Source: Roseovarius mucosus (GTDB lineage: Bacteria; Pseudomonadota; Alphaproteobacteria; Rhodobacterales; Rhodobacteraceae). From it: a stretch of 64,000 nucleotides of DNA. A program made the position numbers and the translations under genes. The notes beneath the pieces are model-generated. The model was not told the origin of the DNA, made no database searches, and saw only the letters and a list, made by a program, of their open reading frames with translations. Location of the stretch: NCBI RefSeq assembly GCF_002080415.1, contig NZ_CP020474.1:558001-622000 (forward strand), written 5' to 3'. Of the stretch, positions 46,443-56,986 are shown piece after piece. Within the stretch, counting starts at the first letter, position 1; each line of letters begins with the position of its first letter.

Positions 46443-48023
46443 ATGTGGTCAGAGGTGGAAGAGGTCGCCAAAGCGGCGCGAGATATCGACATCACCGGGT
46501 TGTTCAGCGATCCCACCCGCGCCGAGACCTTTTCAACCCGTTTTGACGGGATGCTTTTTGACTACTCCAAAACCGCCCTCACCGTCCCTGCCCGCGCCGC
46601 CCTGCTGACGCTCGCCCAAACCGCAGACGTTGCGGCCCGCCGCGCCGCGATGTTCGCGGGCGAAGCGATAAACGAAACCGAGGCGCGCCCCGTTCTGCAC
46701 ACCGCGCTCCGCAATCTCTCGGGCCAGCCGGTGATGGTCGAGGGCAGCGATATCATGGCCGAGATTACCGAAACCCGCGCCCGCATGGCCCGCTTTGCCG
46801 ATACCGTCCGGCAGGGGCCGATCACGGATGTTGTCAATATCGGCATCGGCGGCTCGCACCTTGGCCCCGAGATGGCGGTGCGCGCGCTGCGCCCCTATCA
46901 CGACGGGCCGCGCTGCCATTTCGTCTCGAATGTCGATGGGGCCGACATCGCCGATACATTGGCGGGGCTGAACCCGGCAACCACCCTCGTGATTGTCGCC
47001 TCCAAGACCTTTACCACCATCGAAACCATGACCAATGCGGCCACGGCGCAGGCGTGGATGACCCGCGCCGGGGTCAATCCGGGGCCACAATTCGCCGCCG
47101 TATCCTCTGCCGCCGCAAGGGCCGCTGACTGGGGCATCGACGCAAGCGCTGTATTCGGCTTTGGCGATTATGTGGGCGGGCGCTATTCGGTTTGGGGGCC
47201 CATCGGCCTGCCGCTTATGATCGCCATCGGGCCAGACCGGTTCAAAGACTTTCTGCGCGGTGCCGAGGCGATGGACCAGCATTTCCAAACCGCCACCCCG
47301 CTCGAGAACATGCCCCTCCTGCTCGGTCTCATCGGCCTTTGGCATCATCAGGGCCTGGGCCACGGCACCCGCGCCGTATTGCCCTATGACCAACGCCTCG
47401 CACGCCTGCCCGCCTATCTGCAACAGCTTGAAATGGAATCGAACGGCAAGCGCGTGAGCATGTCCGGCGCAGCGCTCAGCCGCCCCTCTGGCCCCGTCGT
47501 CTGGGGAGAGCCGGGCACCAATGGCCAACATGCCTTTTATCAGCTGATCCATCAGGGCACCGCCGTGGTTCCCTGCGAATTTCTCGTCGCGGCCACCGGG
47601 CACGAGCCAGAGCTTGCGCATCACCACCGCCTGCTCGTGGCCAATTGCCTTGCGCAATCCAAGGCGCTCTTGCGCGGGCGCTCGCTTGACGAGGCGCGCG
47701 CGCTGATGCGCGACGCAGGCTACACCGGCCCCGAGCTTGAGCGGCAGGCCGCACACCGCGTCTTTCCCGGCAACCGCCCCTCGACCACGCTGATCTATGA
47801 CCGGCTGACGCCGCGCCGTCTGGGCCAGATCATTGCGCTCTACGAACATCGCGTATTCGTCGAAGGCGTGATCCTCGGGATCAATTCGTTTGATCAATGG
47901 GGGGTGGAACTGGGCAAGGTGCTCGCCGTCGATGTCGACGCCATGCTCACCGGCGACACCAACCCCACGCGCGACGGATCAACCGCAGCGCTCGTGGCCT
48001 TTGCCCGCGCAGCCGGGGTCTGA
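46443..48023 (+). CDS. pgi: Glucose-6-phosphate isomerase
   Basis: Interconverts glucose and fructose 6-phosphates, 526 residues. Motifs: [17 protein letters not shown] for the phosphate loop, the PGI signature [17 protein letters not shown], and the C-terminal [12 protein letters not shown]. With zwf and pgl just upstream, carbon from gluconeogenic fructose 6-phosphate can cycle into the Entner-Doudoroff pathway, a pattern common in roseobacters; edd and eda are not in the window. Confidence 0.97.
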   Translation: MWSEVEEVAKAARDIDITGLFSDPTRAETFSTRFDGMLFDYSKTALTVPARAALLTLAQTADVAARRAAMFAGEAINETEARPVLHTALRNLSGQPVMVEGSDIMAEITETRARMARFADTVRQGPITDVVNIGIGGSHLGPEMAVRALRPYHDGPRCHFVSNVDGADIADTLAGLNPATTLVIVASKTFTTIETMTNAATAQAWMTRAGVNPGPQFAAVSSAAARAADWGIDASAVFGFGDYVGGRYSVWGPIGLPLMIAIGPDRFKDFLRGAEAMDQHFQTATPLENMPLLLGLIGLWHHQGLGHGTRAVLPYDQRLARLPAYLQQLEMESNGKRVSMSGAALSRPSGPVVWGEPGTNGQHAFYQLIHQGTAVVPCEFLVAATGHEPELAHHHRLLVANCLAQSKALLRGRSLDEARALMRDAGYTGPELERQAAHRVFPGNRPSTTLIYDRLTPRRLGQIIALYEHRVFVEGVILGINSFDQWGVELGKVLAVDVDAMLTGDTNPTRDGSTAALVAFARAAGV

Positions 48024-48139
48024 GACGCGGGCAAGCTCCAACTCTGCTCTGCCCGCAAAATTTGACTTGGCGCAAAGTGTGACACAAAAAATTCATATAT
48101 CATTCCGGGATTAATCATTGATTCAAAACGGAGTGCCGC

Positions 48140-49126
48140 ATGACCGAGTCGCCCCTGTCCTCCCTGCCTACGCCCGAACCTGCGGCCATTCCCACCTCCC
48201 TGCCCGAGCTTGCGGTTGAGAAACCAATCCCGGCACCTGCGGCGGCAAACCTCCTCGCCACCCCGGCTGAGAACGATCCCAACTCCCTGCGTGACGCCTT
48301 CGAAAGCGGGGCCTATCCCTATGAAACCCGCATGGGTCGCCGCAGCTACGAGACCCAAAAGGCGCATCTTCAGGCCGAATTGCTCAAGGTGCAGCTTTGG
48401 GCCCAAGAGACGGGGCAGAAATTTGTGCTGATCTTCGAGGGGCGCGATGCAGCGGGCAAGGGCGGCACAATCAAACGCTTCACCGAACATCTCAACCCCC
48501 GCGCCGCCCGTGTCGTGGCCCTCAACAAACCCACCGATCAAGAACGCGGCCAGTGGTATTTTCAGCGCTATGTCCAACACCTGCCCACCTCGGGCGAAAT
48601 GGTGCTTTATGACCGCTCTTGGTACAACCGCGCCGGGGTCGAGCGGGTAATGGGCTTTTGCCAGCCGCATGAATACCTCGAATTCATGCGCGAGACCCCC
48701 GAATTAGAGCGGATGCTGGTGCGTTCGGGCATCCGGCTTTACAAATACTGGTTCTCGGTCACGCAGGGCGAACAGCGCGCCCGCTTTGCCAGCCGCGAAA
48801 CCGATCCGCTCAAGCAATGGAAACTCAGCCCCATCGACAAGGCCAGTCTCGATAAATGGGACGACTACACCGAGGCGAAAGAGGCGATGTTCTTCTACAC
48901 CGACACCGCCGACGCGCCCTGGACAGTGATCAAGTCGAACGACAAGAAACGCGCGCGCCTCAATTGCATGCGGCACTTCCTGAGCTCTCTCGACTACCCC
49001 GGCAAAGACCCCAAAATCGCTCAGGCCCCCGATCCGCTCATCGTCTCGAACGCACAGCATGTGCTGCACAAAAGCGATCACATCTTGGGCAAATCCCTGC
49101 ACCCCGAGGACCGCAAGAGCCGATGA
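48140..49126 (+). CDS. ppk2: Polyphosphate kinase 2
   Basis: Transfers phosphate between polyphosphate and nucleotides. Walker A GRDAAGKG at residues 102-109, the lid region YDRSWYNRAGVERVMGF, and the KQWKLSPIDKASLDKWDDYTEAKEAMF block are all of the single-domain PPK2 type. An N-terminal proline/alanine-rich extension of about 45 residues is less conserved. GGAG lies eight bases before the ATG. The 116-base upstream gap is AT-rich (TTGACT at 48062) but no clear promoter could be fixed. Confidence 0.94.
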   Translation: MTESPLSSLPTPEPAAIPTSLPELAVEKPIPAPAAANLLATPAENDPNSLRDAFESGAYPYETRMGRRSYETQKAHLQAELLKVQLWAQETGQKFVLIFEGRDAAGKGGTIKRFTEHLNPRAARVVALNKPTDQERGQWYFQRYVQHLPTSGEMVLYDRSWYNRAGVERVMGFCQPHEYLEFMRETPELERMLVRSGIRLYKYWFSVTQGEQRARFASRETDPLKQWKLSPIDKASLDKWDDYTEAKEAMFFYTDTADAPWTVIKSNDKKRARLNCMRHFLSSLDYPGKDPKIAQAPDPLIVSNAQHVLHKSDHILGKSLHPEDRKSR

Positions 49127-49226
49127 GACACGACGACGCGCCCCTTGACGCGGTGCCCCGGTCTGGGCCAAGAGACCGCTCAGGCGGTCAAAGGGCCCGC
49201 CTGAGGCGTCAGACAAGGGGCAATCC

Positions 49227-49985
49227 GTGATCATCAAGGCACTCGACTCGCTCGGCGGGCTTCTTTTCGGGCGGGAAAAATACCGCCGCGGCCATTACAA
49301 ACTGGCCAAGCGTCTGGCCGCCCGGCAGCGCTTTGAGGTCTACAAACCGCATCTGATCTGGCTCACAGACCCCGAATTCATCGCCGCCCGCGACATGGCC
49401 GAGGCCCGCGGCATCGAAGGCAGCCCACATGATCGCTGCTTCACGCTGATGACCTCTGCCCGCATGGTGCGCGGGATTGAGGGTAATTTCGCCGAATGCG
49501 GCGTGCGCTATGGCAAATCCTCGCTTTTCCTGCTGACCGGCGCGGGCGCGCAAAGCACCAAACGCCTGCACATCTTTGACTCCTTCCAAGGTCTGTCGGA
49601 ACCCAGCGACGCCGATGTGCAATCGGGTGGCAAATCGGAGTGGTCCAAGGGTGATCTGGCCGTGCCAGAGGATATCGTGCGCCAGAACCTCAGCGCCTTT
49701 GGCGACCGTGTGGAATTGCACAAAGGCTGGATTCCTGACCGTTTCAACGATGTCGCGGATCAGGAATTTTCGCTCGTCCATGTCGATGTGGACCTTTACG
49801 AGCCGACACTCGCCTCGGTCGAATTCTTCTATCCTCGGGTCAAGCCGGGCGGCGTCATCCTCTGCGACGATTACGGCTCTGGTGATTGCCCCGGCGCGAA
49901 AAAGGCGATTGACGAATTTTTCGCCGACAAGCCGGAAAACGTGCTCTCCCTGACCAGCGGGCAATCCTTTGTGATCAAGGCCTAG
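49227..49985 (+). CDS. TylF/MycF family methyltransferase
   Basis: SAM-dependent O-methyltransferase-like protein of 252 residues. Class I features: NFAECGVRYGKSSLFLL near residue 92 (SAM loop, here GVRYGKS), LHIFDSFQGLSEP, and FSLVHVDVDLYEPTLASVEFFYPRVKPGGVILCDDYG. The start is a GTG at 49227 with AAGGGG seven bases before. TylF relatives act on macrolide sugars, but in roseobacters they are widespread with unknown, probably sugar or glycan, substrates. It stands alone after ppk2. Confidence 0.85.
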   Translation: MIIKALDSLGGLLFGREKYRRGHYKLAKRLAARQRFEVYKPHLIWLTDPEFIAARDMAEARGIEGSPHDRCFTLMTSARMVRGIEGNFAECGVRYGKSSLFLLTGAGAQSTKRLHIFDSFQGLSEPSDADVQSGGKSEWSKGDLAVPEDIVRQNLSAFGDRVELHKGWIPDRFNDVADQEFSLVHVDVDLYEPTLASVEFFYPRVKPGGVILCDDYGSGDCPGAKKAIDEFFADKPENVLSLTSGQSFVIKA

Positions 49986-50062
49986 GCGAGCTTTCGCGCG
50001 GGGCATTCCGCCCCCGCAAACGCGCCTTGCAGCAGGCGCGCCACGCGCCTAAGTCTGACGGT

Positions 50063-50707
50063 ATGAAACCGCTCATCCCGATGGCCCTTGCGGCAACACT
50101 CTGCCTGCCCGCCGCCCGCTTGGGCGCGCATCCGCATGTGTTTGTTGACGTTGCCCTGCGCTTTACTGCGGATACCCAAGGGCGCCTGTCAGAGGTCGAG
50201 GTGACCTGGAGCTATGATGATTTCTTTTCCCTTCTGATCCTCACCGACATGGGCCTAGACCCCGATGGCGACGGCACCCTGACCGAGGCGGAATTGGCCC
50301 AGCTCAAAGGGTTTGATCTGATCGAATGGCCGGATGGCTTTGAGGGCGATCTTTACATGTATCAGGGCGAGACCAAGATTGCCCTTGATCACCCGATCCC
50401 CACCGGCATTGCCCTCACCAATGGCCGCATCATTGCCACCCATACCCGCACCTTCGGCCCAGTCAAAGCCGACGCTCTGCGCATCGAGGCTTATGATCCC
50501 ACCTATTACGTAGCCCATAGCCTTGCCGGGCCCATCACGCTGCCCAAGGGCTGCGTCTATACGATCACCGAACCCGACCTTGACGAAAGCCAGGAGCAAT
50601 TCCGCCAGATGCTGAGCGAACTCAGCGCCGAGGAACAATATTCCGGGGTCGAGATCGGCAACCTCTTTTCCGAGAGCCTTTCGGTCACATGCGCCGCCCC
50701 GTCCTAA
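50063..50707 (+). CDS. DUF1007 family periplasmic protein
   Basis: A 214-residue protein with a signal peptide ([22 protein letters not shown]) followed by [12 protein letters not shown], the histidine-rich N-terminus typical of DUF1007. An EF-hand-like [12 protein letters not shown] is seen near residue 71. Its 3' end overlaps the NicO gene by 19 bases. DUF1007 and NicO proteins often pair, which suggests metal delivery to the transporter; the metal is not known here. Confidence 0.85.
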   Translation: MKPLIPMALAATLCLPAARLGAHPHVFVDVALRFTADTQGRLSEVEVTWSYDDFFSLLILTDMGLDPDGDGTLTEAELAQLKGFDLIEWPDGFEGDLYMYQGETKIALDHPIPTGIALTNGRIIATHTRTFGPVKADALRIEAYDPTYYVAHSLAGPITLPKGCVYTITEPDLDESQEQFRQMLSELSAEEQYSGVEIGNLFSESLSVTCAAPS

Positions 50708-51621
50708 GCCTTGCGGCCCTTGCGCTCGCAGCCCTTGTGATCTGGCTCTGGGGCTTTGGCGGGGCCGCGCAAGTCTCAACTTGGGCCCGCGCCGGACAGG
50801 CCGAGACGCAACAGGCCATGGCCCGCCTTCTGCGCGCATTGCGTGCGGGCGAACCGGGGGCGCTGGCCGGGTTGCTGGGCCTCTGCTTTGCCTATGGCTT
50901 CTTTCACGCGGCGGGGCCAGGCCATGGCAAGATCCTGATCGGTGGCTACGGCATGGCCGCACGCGTCAGCGCATTTCGCCTGTCGCTCTTGGCGCTCGCC
51001 TCCAGCTTTGCACAGGCCGCAGCGGCGGTGCTGCTGGTCTACTCCGGTGTGTTCCTCTTTGACCTCACGCGCCAGCATATGACCGATCTGGCCGAGGACA
51101 TCATGGCCCCCGCCAGTTTTGCCGCCATCGCCCTTGTCGGCCTCTGGCTGGCCTTTCGCGGCCTGCGCCGCTGGCGGGCATCCCGCCCCGCCCGGCACCA
51201 TGACCACCATCACCACGCTGACCATAACCACCATAATCACCATGACCACGACGCGCCTTGTTCCTCCTGTGGGCACAAACATGGGCCAACTCTGGCCGAG
51301 GCCGAGGCCGTCACCGGCTGGCGCGACGCCGCCGCCCTGATTGGCGCCGTGGCGATCCGCCCCTGCACCGGTGCGCTCTTCCTCCTCATCCTCACCTGGC
51401 GCATGGACCTTGACCTCGCGGGCATCCTTGGCGCTTTCGCCATGGGCCTTGGCACCGCCAGCGTCACCCTCGCCGTGGCCCTCGCCTCTGTCACCTTGCG
51501 CGAAGGCGCGCTGGCGCGTCTCGCCGCTGGCGATACCGCTCGTGCCCTGCCGCTCTTTGAAATCGCGGCAGGCGTGATCATTGCGGCACTCTCGACGCAT
51601 CTCATGCTGGGCACGCTCTGA
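50689..51621 (+). CDS. NicO family nickel/cobalt transporter
   Basis: Inner-membrane transporter of 310 residues related to RcnA. The family motif HAAGPGHGK begins at His73, and a second conserved block [15 protein letters not shown] lies in the later half. A cytoplasmic or periplasmic loop at about residues 167-195 is very rich in histidine (about fourteen) with CSSCGHKHG, a likely metal buffer. It overlaps the DUF1007 gene. Ni, Co or Zn are all possible substrates; direction of transport is not shown. Confidence 0.88.
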   Translation: MRRPVLSLAALALAALVIWLWGFGGAAQVSTWARAGQAETQQAMARLLRALRAGEPGALAGLLGLCFAYGFFHAAGPGHGKILIGGYGMAARVSAFRLSLLALASSFAQAAAAVLLVYSGVFLFDLTRQHMTDLAEDIMAPASFAAIALVGLWLAFRGLRRWRASRPARHHDHHHHADHNHHNHHDHDAPCSSCGHKHGPTLAEAEAVTGWRDAAALIGAVAIRPCTGALFLLILTWRMDLDLAGILGAFAMGLGTASVTLAVALASVTLREGALARLAAGDTARALPLFEIAAGVIIAALSTHLMLGTL

Positions 51622-51663
51622 CGAGGGTTGCACCCCGCCCCGCCCCCGTCTAACGCCAAGACC

Positions 51664-53046
51664 ATGCAACCCCGGCTCACATATCGCCAACATGCCCGCG
51701 CCGTGCTGGGCCTTGGCCTGCCCCTGATCGGCAGCCATGTGGCGCAATTCGCCATCACCTTCACCGATGCAATCATGCTGGGCTGGTACTCGGTCGAGGC
51801 CTTGGCCGCCGAGGTTCTGGGCGGCACCATGTTCTTTGTCCTCTTCATCATGGGCTCAGGCTTTGCTTGGGCCGTGATGCCGATGGTGGCCTCTGCACAG
51901 GCCACAGGTGCCATCCCCCAGGTGCGCCGCGTGACGCGCATGGGCCTTTGGGCCTCGATCCTCTTTAGCCTTGCCACGCTGCCGCTGATGTTGGGCTCTG
52001 GCGCTCTGTTTGACCGTATGGGCCAAGAGCCCGCCACCGCCGCCCTCGCCGCCGACTACCTCGAAATCGCAGGGCTGGGCATTCTACCCGCGCTCATGGT
52101 GATGGTGCTCAAATCCTATCTCGCGGCGCTCGAACGCACAGCCGTCGTGCTCTGGGTGACGCTGGGGGCGGTGGCGCTCAACGCCGCCATCAACTATCTG
52201 CTCATTTTCGGGCATTTCGGCTTTCCCGAACTTGGCGTGCAGGGCGCGGCCATCGCCTCGCTTGGGGTCAATATCGCGTCCTTCGTGGTGCTTGGCGTCT
52301 ATGTCCACCGCTCCGCCCCTGAACACGCCATTTTTCAACGCTTCTGGCGCCCCGACCCCGAGGCACTGGGCCGCGTCTTTCGGCTAGGCTGGCCCATTGG
52401 CCTGACCAATCTGGCCGAAGTTGGCCTTTTCGCGTCCGCCTCGGTGATGATGGGCTGGCTCGGCACCCTGCCCTTGGCCGCCCATGGCATCGCCATGCAG
52501 ATCACGTCGGTCATCTTCATGATCCACCTTGGCCTCTCCAACGTCGCGACCGTGCGCGCAGGTCAGGCGCATGGCCGCGGCGATGGCACGGCCCTGCGTG
52601 ACGGCGCGCGCGTGGTGCTTGGCCTCTCCGCCGCTGTGGCGCTCGCGACCATGGCACTCCTTCTGCTGCTGCCCGATCTGCTGGTGGGCCTCTTTCTGGC
52701 CCCCGACGATCCTGACCGGGCCGAGGTCATCGCCATTGGCCGCCAGCTTCTTGCCGCCGCCGCCCTCTTTCAACTGGTGGACGCCGCCCAAGTGCAGGCG
52801 CTTGGCCTCTTGCGCGGGGTGCAAGATACCCGCGTGCCCATGGTGATCGCCGCCCTCAGCTATTGGGCGGTCGGCGTGCCCGTAAGCTACCTTCTGGGCT
52901 TCACCTTTGGCTTGGGTGGCCCCGGCATCTGGCTTGGCCTGGCCTCGGGGCTGGCGCTGGCAGGGGTGTTCATGTTGGTGCGGTTCTGGCGCTGGTCCGT
53001 GCGCCAAATTCCATCACAGCCCAGCAGTCTGCGGCAACAGGGGTGA
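51664..53046 (+). CDS. MATE family efflux transporter
   Basis: Multidrug and toxin extrusion protein of 460 residues with about twelve membrane helices in two repeated halves (N half LPLIGSHVAQFAITFTDAIMLGW; C half LGWPIGLTNLAEVGLFASASVMMGWLG). NorM-like, probably sodium- or proton-driven. The ATG at 51664 fits the family N-terminus. It ends 54 bases before lldD. Confidence 0.9.
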   Translation: MQPRLTYRQHARAVLGLGLPLIGSHVAQFAITFTDAIMLGWYSVEALAAEVLGGTMFFVLFIMGSGFAWAVMPMVASAQATGAIPQVRRVTRMGLWASILFSLATLPLMLGSGALFDRMGQEPATAALAADYLEIAGLGILPALMVMVLKSYLAALERTAVVLWVTLGAVALNAAINYLLIFGHFGFPELGVQGAAIASLGVNIASFVVLGVYVHRSAPEHAIFQRFWRPDPEALGRVFRLGWPIGLTNLAEVGLFASASVMMGWLGTLPLAAHGIAMQITSVIFMIHLGLSNVATVRAGQAHGRGDGTALRDGARVVLGLSAAVALATMALLLLLPDLLVGLFLAPDDPDRAEVIAIGRQLLAAAALFQLVDAAQVQALGLLRGVQDTRVPMVIAALSYWAVGVPVSYLLGFTFGLGGPGIWLGLASGLALAGVFMLVRFWRWSVRQIPSQPSSLRQQG

Positions 53047-53100
53047 TTGCGCGGCCCCGCTCGCGTTGGTAAAGGAAACTAACCAATTTCGGAGGACGCC

Positions 53101-54267
53101 ATGCCCGTCATCACCAATATCGCCGATCTCAAACAGATCTACCGCCGCCGCGTCCCCAAGATGTTCTACGATTACGCCGAATCCGGCAGCTGGACAGAAC
53201 AGACCTTCCGCGAGAATACCACCGACTTTGACAAGATTTACCTGCGCCAGCGGGTTGCCATCGACATGACCGGGCGCAGCACCGCCAGCCAGATGATCGG
53301 ACAGGATGTGGCCATGCCCGTGGGCCTTGCCCCGGTCGGCCTTACCGGCATGCAACACGCGGATGGCGAGATCAAGGCAGCCCGCGCCGCCGAGAAATTC
53401 GGCGTGCCCTTCACCCTCTCCACCATGTCGATCTGCTCGATCGAGGATGTGGCCGAAAACACCACCAAACCCTTTTGGATGCAGGTCTATACCCTCAAGG
53501 ACGATGAGTTCATGCAGCGCCTCTTTGACCGGGCGCGCGATGCCAAATGTTCGGCGGCGATGATCACCGTCGATCTGCAAATGCTGGGACAACGCCACAA
53601 AGACCTGAAAAACGGCCTCTCCGCCCCGCCCAAGCTGACCCCCAAAAGCGTCGCCAATATGATGACCAAGGTCCATTGGGGCCTGGGCATGCTGGGCACC
53701 AAGCGGCGGTTCTTCGGCAATATCGTGGGCCATGCCAAGGGCGTGACCGATCCCTCCTCGCTCAGCACTTGGACCTCCGAGGCCTTTGATCAGGCGCTCG
53801 ATTGGGACCGCATCCGCCAATTCCGCAAGATGTGGGACGGCCCGCTGATCATCAAGGGCATCATGGACCCGGTCGATGCGCGCGAGGCGCTCAACGTGGG
53901 GGCCGATGCCATCATCGTGTCAAACCACGGCGGGCGGCAGCTTGACGGCGCGCTCTCGGCCATTCGCGCCCTGCCCGCCATCGTCGACGCCGTAGGCGAC
54001 AAGATCGAGGTGCATCTTGATAGCGGCATCCGTTCGGGTCAGGACGTGCTCAAGGCGCTCAGCCTTGGGGCCAAGGGCACCTATATTGGCCGCGCCTTTG
54101 TCTATGGTCTGGGCGCGATGGGCGAGGCGGGCGTGACCCGCGCGCTCGAAGTCATCCACAAAGAATTGGACAGCACCATGGGCCTCTGCGGTCGCCGTGA
54201 CGTGAAAACGCTCGACCGCGATATCCTGCTGGTCCCCGAGGATTTCACCGGCCGCTGGACGGTGTAA
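53101..54267 (+). CDS. lldD: L-lactate dehydrogenase (FMN-dependent, cytochrome-type)
   Basis: Membrane-associated FMN alpha-hydroxy acid oxidase family enzyme of 388 residues. The catalytic histidine is His276 in VSNHGGRQLDGA, with FMN and substrate residues in LAPVGLTGMQHADGE and DSGIRSGQDVLKALSLGAKG. It oxidises L-lactate and feeds electrons to the respiratory chain. A good ribosome binding site GGAGGACGCC precedes the ATG. Other alpha-hydroxy acids as substrate cannot be ruled out. Confidence 0.9.
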   Translation: MPVITNIADLKQIYRRRVPKMFYDYAESGSWTEQTFRENTTDFDKIYLRQRVAIDMTGRSTASQMIGQDVAMPVGLAPVGLTGMQHADGEIKAARAAEKFGVPFTLSTMSICSIEDVAENTTKPFWMQVYTLKDDEFMQRLFDRARDAKCSAAMITVDLQMLGQRHKDLKNGLSAPPKLTPKSVANMMTKVHWGLGMLGTKRRFFGNIVGHAKGVTDPSSLSTWTSEAFDQALDWDRIRQFRKMWDGPLIIKGIMDPVDAREALNVGADAIIVSNHGGRQLDGALSAIRALPAIVDAVGDKIEVHLDSGIRSGQDVLKALSLGAKGTYIGRAFVYGLGAMGEAGVTRALEVIHKELDSTMGLCGRRDVKTLDRDILLVPEDFTGRWTV

Positions 54268-54273
54268 GGCGCG

Positions 54274-55302
54274 TCACCTCCCCAACAACCGCCGCAAGAA
54301 CCCGCGCCGCGCCTGCACCTGAGGTGCGGGCGCAGGGCCCCTAGCCGCAGTCCACGCCGCCAGAACGGCGCGCGCCTCCTCGTCCAACGGCACCTCCGAC
54401 GCAGGGTCTTCTGCGACATCCACATCAAACGCCCCGCGATGCTCCGCCCGCCGAACAAGATCGTGATTGCTCCCCTTCCAGCGGTCCACCACCGCCTGCC
54501 GCTGGGCATGCGGCATCAAGAACCGCCGCTTTGGCACCGCGATCACGCCCGGCGCTTCGGCAAAGAACCGATCCAGCGCCACATCCACCTGCCCCGCCGA
54601 GGCCCCCGCAGCCCGCATCTCTTGCTTAAGCAGCCGCGCAGGCTCGATCAGGCCCGTGGGCGGGCTGACATTCGCCAGTGGCACATCGGCATCTTCGCCA
54701 TAGCACAGGCTCCCCGCGCCAATCTGCTCCAGCACGAAATTCACCGGATCGCGCCGCGCACTCCCCGGCTGTATCACGGCAGTGAACACCCGATCCCGGC
54801 CAACATATTTCCCCCAATACAGGGTAAAAAGCGCATAGTTCAGTACATCTTGCTGCGTGCGCTTTTCCAGCAGTTCCGCGATGGTGCCGTCCCAGGTATG
54901 GGCACCTTTGACATGCTGCTTGAAATCAGACTCAAGCCAGTGATCCTGCCTGCGAAACAGCGCAATCACCGAAACCTCGAACCCCCGCGCGCGCAATGCC
55001 TCAATGAACTGGATGACCGCCGCAGATTTATAGAGCGCCGAGAACGCTTCTGAACTCAGCACCACATCGCCCGTCCCGCTGGAAAAGAAATCCAGCGCCG
55101 CCGCGATCGCCTCTTCCCTCTGTCGCAAAATGGAAATCGCCAGACGCGCGGCATTGCCCTGCCCCTCTGCCTCTGGCCCTTCGGGCATCTCATAGGCAAT
55201 CCCCAGCCCCCGCAGCGCCTCTTGCCGTTGCACCAACGCCGCCTGTATCGTCGTCGTTGCACATTTGGGCATGCCGACATGCAGGAAAGCGCGGCGTGGC
55301 AT
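54274..55302 (-). CDS. Sulfotransferase-like protein
   Basis: A 342-residue protein whose N-terminus FLHVGMPKCATTTIQAALVQ matches the PAPS-binding loop (HxGxxKTGTTxLQ) of sulfotransferases. VLSSEAFSALYKS and VIALFRRQDHWLESDFKQHV fit the second, 3'-phosphate-binding part. A basic, proline-rich tail ends at RRGFLRRLLGR. Carbohydrate or exopolysaccharide sulfation is plausible but unproved. It is isolated, convergent with lldD and divergent from rplY. Confidence 0.75.
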   Translation of the reverse strand: MPRRAFLHVGMPKCATTTIQAALVQRQEALRGLGIAYEMPEGPEAEGQGNAARLAISILRQREEAIAAALDFFSSGTGDVVLSSEAFSALYKSAAVIQFIEALRARGFEVSVIALFRRQDHWLESDFKQHVKGAHTWDGTIAELLEKRTQQDVLNYALFTLYWGKYVGRDRVFTAVIQPGSARRDPVNFVLEQIGAGSLCYGEDADVPLANVSPPTGLIEPARLLKQEMRAAGASAGQVDVALDRFFAEAPGVIAVPKRRFLMPHAQRQAVVDRWKGSNHDLVRRAEHRGAFDVDVAEDPASEVPLDEEARAVLAAWTAARGPAPAPQVQARRGFLRRLLGR

Positions 55303-55466
55303 TTGGGTCAGGCTCCTCTTGCGTCACGGGACCGACGGATAGGTCAGGCATCCCCCCCAAGCAACAAGATTCCGCTTTTCAAATCCCCAAAACCCGGCTA
55401 TTGGCGCAGCTTCATGCGGGGACTACAGCCTTGGAGGAGCCCCGCCCTAACTTATGGAGAGATTAA

Positions 55467-56093
55467 ATGGCTGGAGAAATTCCTGATCTTCAAGCCCAGG
55501 AACGCGCGGGGACAGGCAAGGGCGCCGCTCGCGCAGCCCGTCGTGCGGGTATGGTTCCGGGTGTCGTGTTTGGTGGCGATAAAGAGCCGCTGGCGATCAA
55601 CATTCCGTTCAACGCACTGCTCAAGCGCCTGAAAAAGGGCCGCTTCAAGTCGACGCTCTTCAACCTTCAGGTTGAAGGCCATGACGATGTGCGCGTGATC
55701 TGCCGCGACGTTCAGCGCGATGTGGTCAAGGATCTGCCGACCCATGTCGACCTGATGCGCCTGCGCCGCACCACCCGGATCAACCTGTTCATTCACGTTG
55801 ATTTCATCAACGCAGAACAGTGCAAGGCCCTGCGCAAGGGCGGCGTGCTGACCGTTGTGCGCCCCGAGGTGGAACTCAACGTGCTCGCCGGCGATATCCC
55901 CGATCACGTCACCGTGGACCTCTCGAAGGTCGAGAAAATCGGCGATGTCGTCACGATCTCGATGGTCGATCTGCCCGCAGGCTCCGAGCCGGTCATCAAG
56001 GACCGCGATTTCGTGATCTGCAACATCTCCGCGCCGTCGGCACTGCGCTCGCAGGGCGATGACGAAGAAGAAGAAGATGGCGAAGAGGACTGA
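55467..56093 (+). CDS. rplY: 50S ribosomal protein L25 (CTC form)
   Basis: 5S rRNA-binding ribosomal protein of 208 residues, the longer TL5/CTC type with the N-terminal L25 domain ([25 protein letters not shown]) and a C-terminal beta domain ([26 protein letters not shown]). It ends in an acidic EEEEDGEED tail. A terminator hairpin follows, and pth comes next on the same strand, a usual pairing. Confidence 0.96.
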   Translation: MAGEIPDLQAQERAGTGKGAARAARRAGMVPGVVFGGDKEPLAINIPFNALLKRLKKGRFKSTLFNLQVEGHDDVRVICRDVQRDVVKDLPTHVDLMRLRRTTRINLFIHVDFINAEQCKALRKGGVLTVVRPEVELNVLAGDIPDHVTVDLSKVEKIGDVVTISMVDLPAGSEPVIKDRDFVICNISAPSALRSQGDDEEEEDGEED

Positions 56094-56123
56094 TCCTGCC
56101 GGACCAGACCTTATTCTATACCG

Positions 56124-56153
56124 CGCGGCCCCATCGGGGCCGCGTTTTCTTTT
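56124..56153 (+). terminator. Terminator after rplY
   Basis: CGCGGCCCC pairs perfectly with GGGGCCGCG around ATC and is followed by TTTTCTTTT. It lies 30 bases after the rplY stop. Confidence 0.9.
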
Positions 56154-56229
56154 GCCCCCACCGCAGCCTGTTGATTCCCGCCGCCCAAACCCCTAGACCG
56201 TGGCCCATTCAGGATCGGGGGCACCACCC

Positions 56230-56910
56230 ATGCAGCTCTTCGTAGGTCTCGGCAATCCGGGCGCGAAATACGAACGAAACCGCCACAATATCGGCTTCAT
56301 GGCGCTTGACCGCATCGCCGAGGATCACGGCTTTGGCCCATGGCGGTCCAAGTTTCAGGGCATGGTCTCTGAGGGCACGTTGGACGGCGCGCGCACCGTC
56401 CTGCTCAAGCCGATGACCTTCATGAACCTCAGCGGTCAATCCGTGGGCGAAGCGGTGCGGTTCTACAAACTCACCCCCGCCGATGTCACCGTCTTTCACG
56501 ATGAATTGGATCTCGCCCCCGGCAAGCTGCGCTGCAAGACGGGCGGCGGGCACGCAGGCCACAACGGGCTGCGCTCGATCCATCAGCACATTGGCGAGGC
56601 CTATGCCCGCGTGCGCCTTGGCATCGGCCATCCCGGCCACAAAGACCGCGTGGCGCAGTACGTCCTTCAGGATTTCGCCAAATCCGAGGCCGACTGGCTC
56701 GACGATCTTTTGCGCGGCATCGGCAAAGGCGCGCCATGGCTCGCCCAAGGCAAACCCGACCGCTTTCAGAACGCCGTCGCGCAGGCCATGACACCCCCCA
56801 AACCCGCGCGCCCTGCCCCAGTGCAGACCGACCGCGCCCCACCCCCAGAGCCTGAGGCCACACCAGACCCTCGCTCGCCCATGCAAAAGCTGATGGACAA
56901 ATTCCGTTAG
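56230..56910 (+). CDS. pth: Peptidyl-tRNA hydrolase
   Basis: Frees tRNA from stalled peptidyl-tRNA. The catalytic histidine is in [14 protein letters not shown] near residue 20, with [36 protein letters not shown] further on. At 226 residues it carries a proline-rich C-terminal tail of about 40 residues beyond the standard domain. The ATG at 56230 matches the family start [11 protein letters not shown]. Confidence 0.97.
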   Translation: MQLFVGLGNPGAKYERNRHNIGFMALDRIAEDHGFGPWRSKFQGMVSEGTLDGARTVLLKPMTFMNLSGQSVGEAVRFYKLTPADVTVFHDELDLAPGKLRCKTGGGHAGHNGLRSIHQHIGEAYARVRLGIGHPGHKDRVAQYVLQDFAKSEADWLDDLLRGIGKGAPWLAQGKPDRFQNAVAQAMTPPKPARPAPVQTDRAPPPEPEATPDPRSPMQKLMDKFR

Positions 56911-56986
56911 GCCATTGATCTCAAGGTAAGGCTTGATCAAGCGCGGCAGCACTGCTCAACTGCCGACAAAACCGAAGAGGATGGGA

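Noticed and set aside
48024..48139. Pho box or defined promoter before ppk2
   Set aside because: The AT-rich gap has TTGACT, but no matching -10 at proper spacing and no repeated CTGTCAT-like half sites.
53055..53090. LldR/FadR-type operator before lldD (TTGGT...ACCAA)
   Set aside because: Arms are only five bases and the 11-base spacing does not fit the known GntR-family site.
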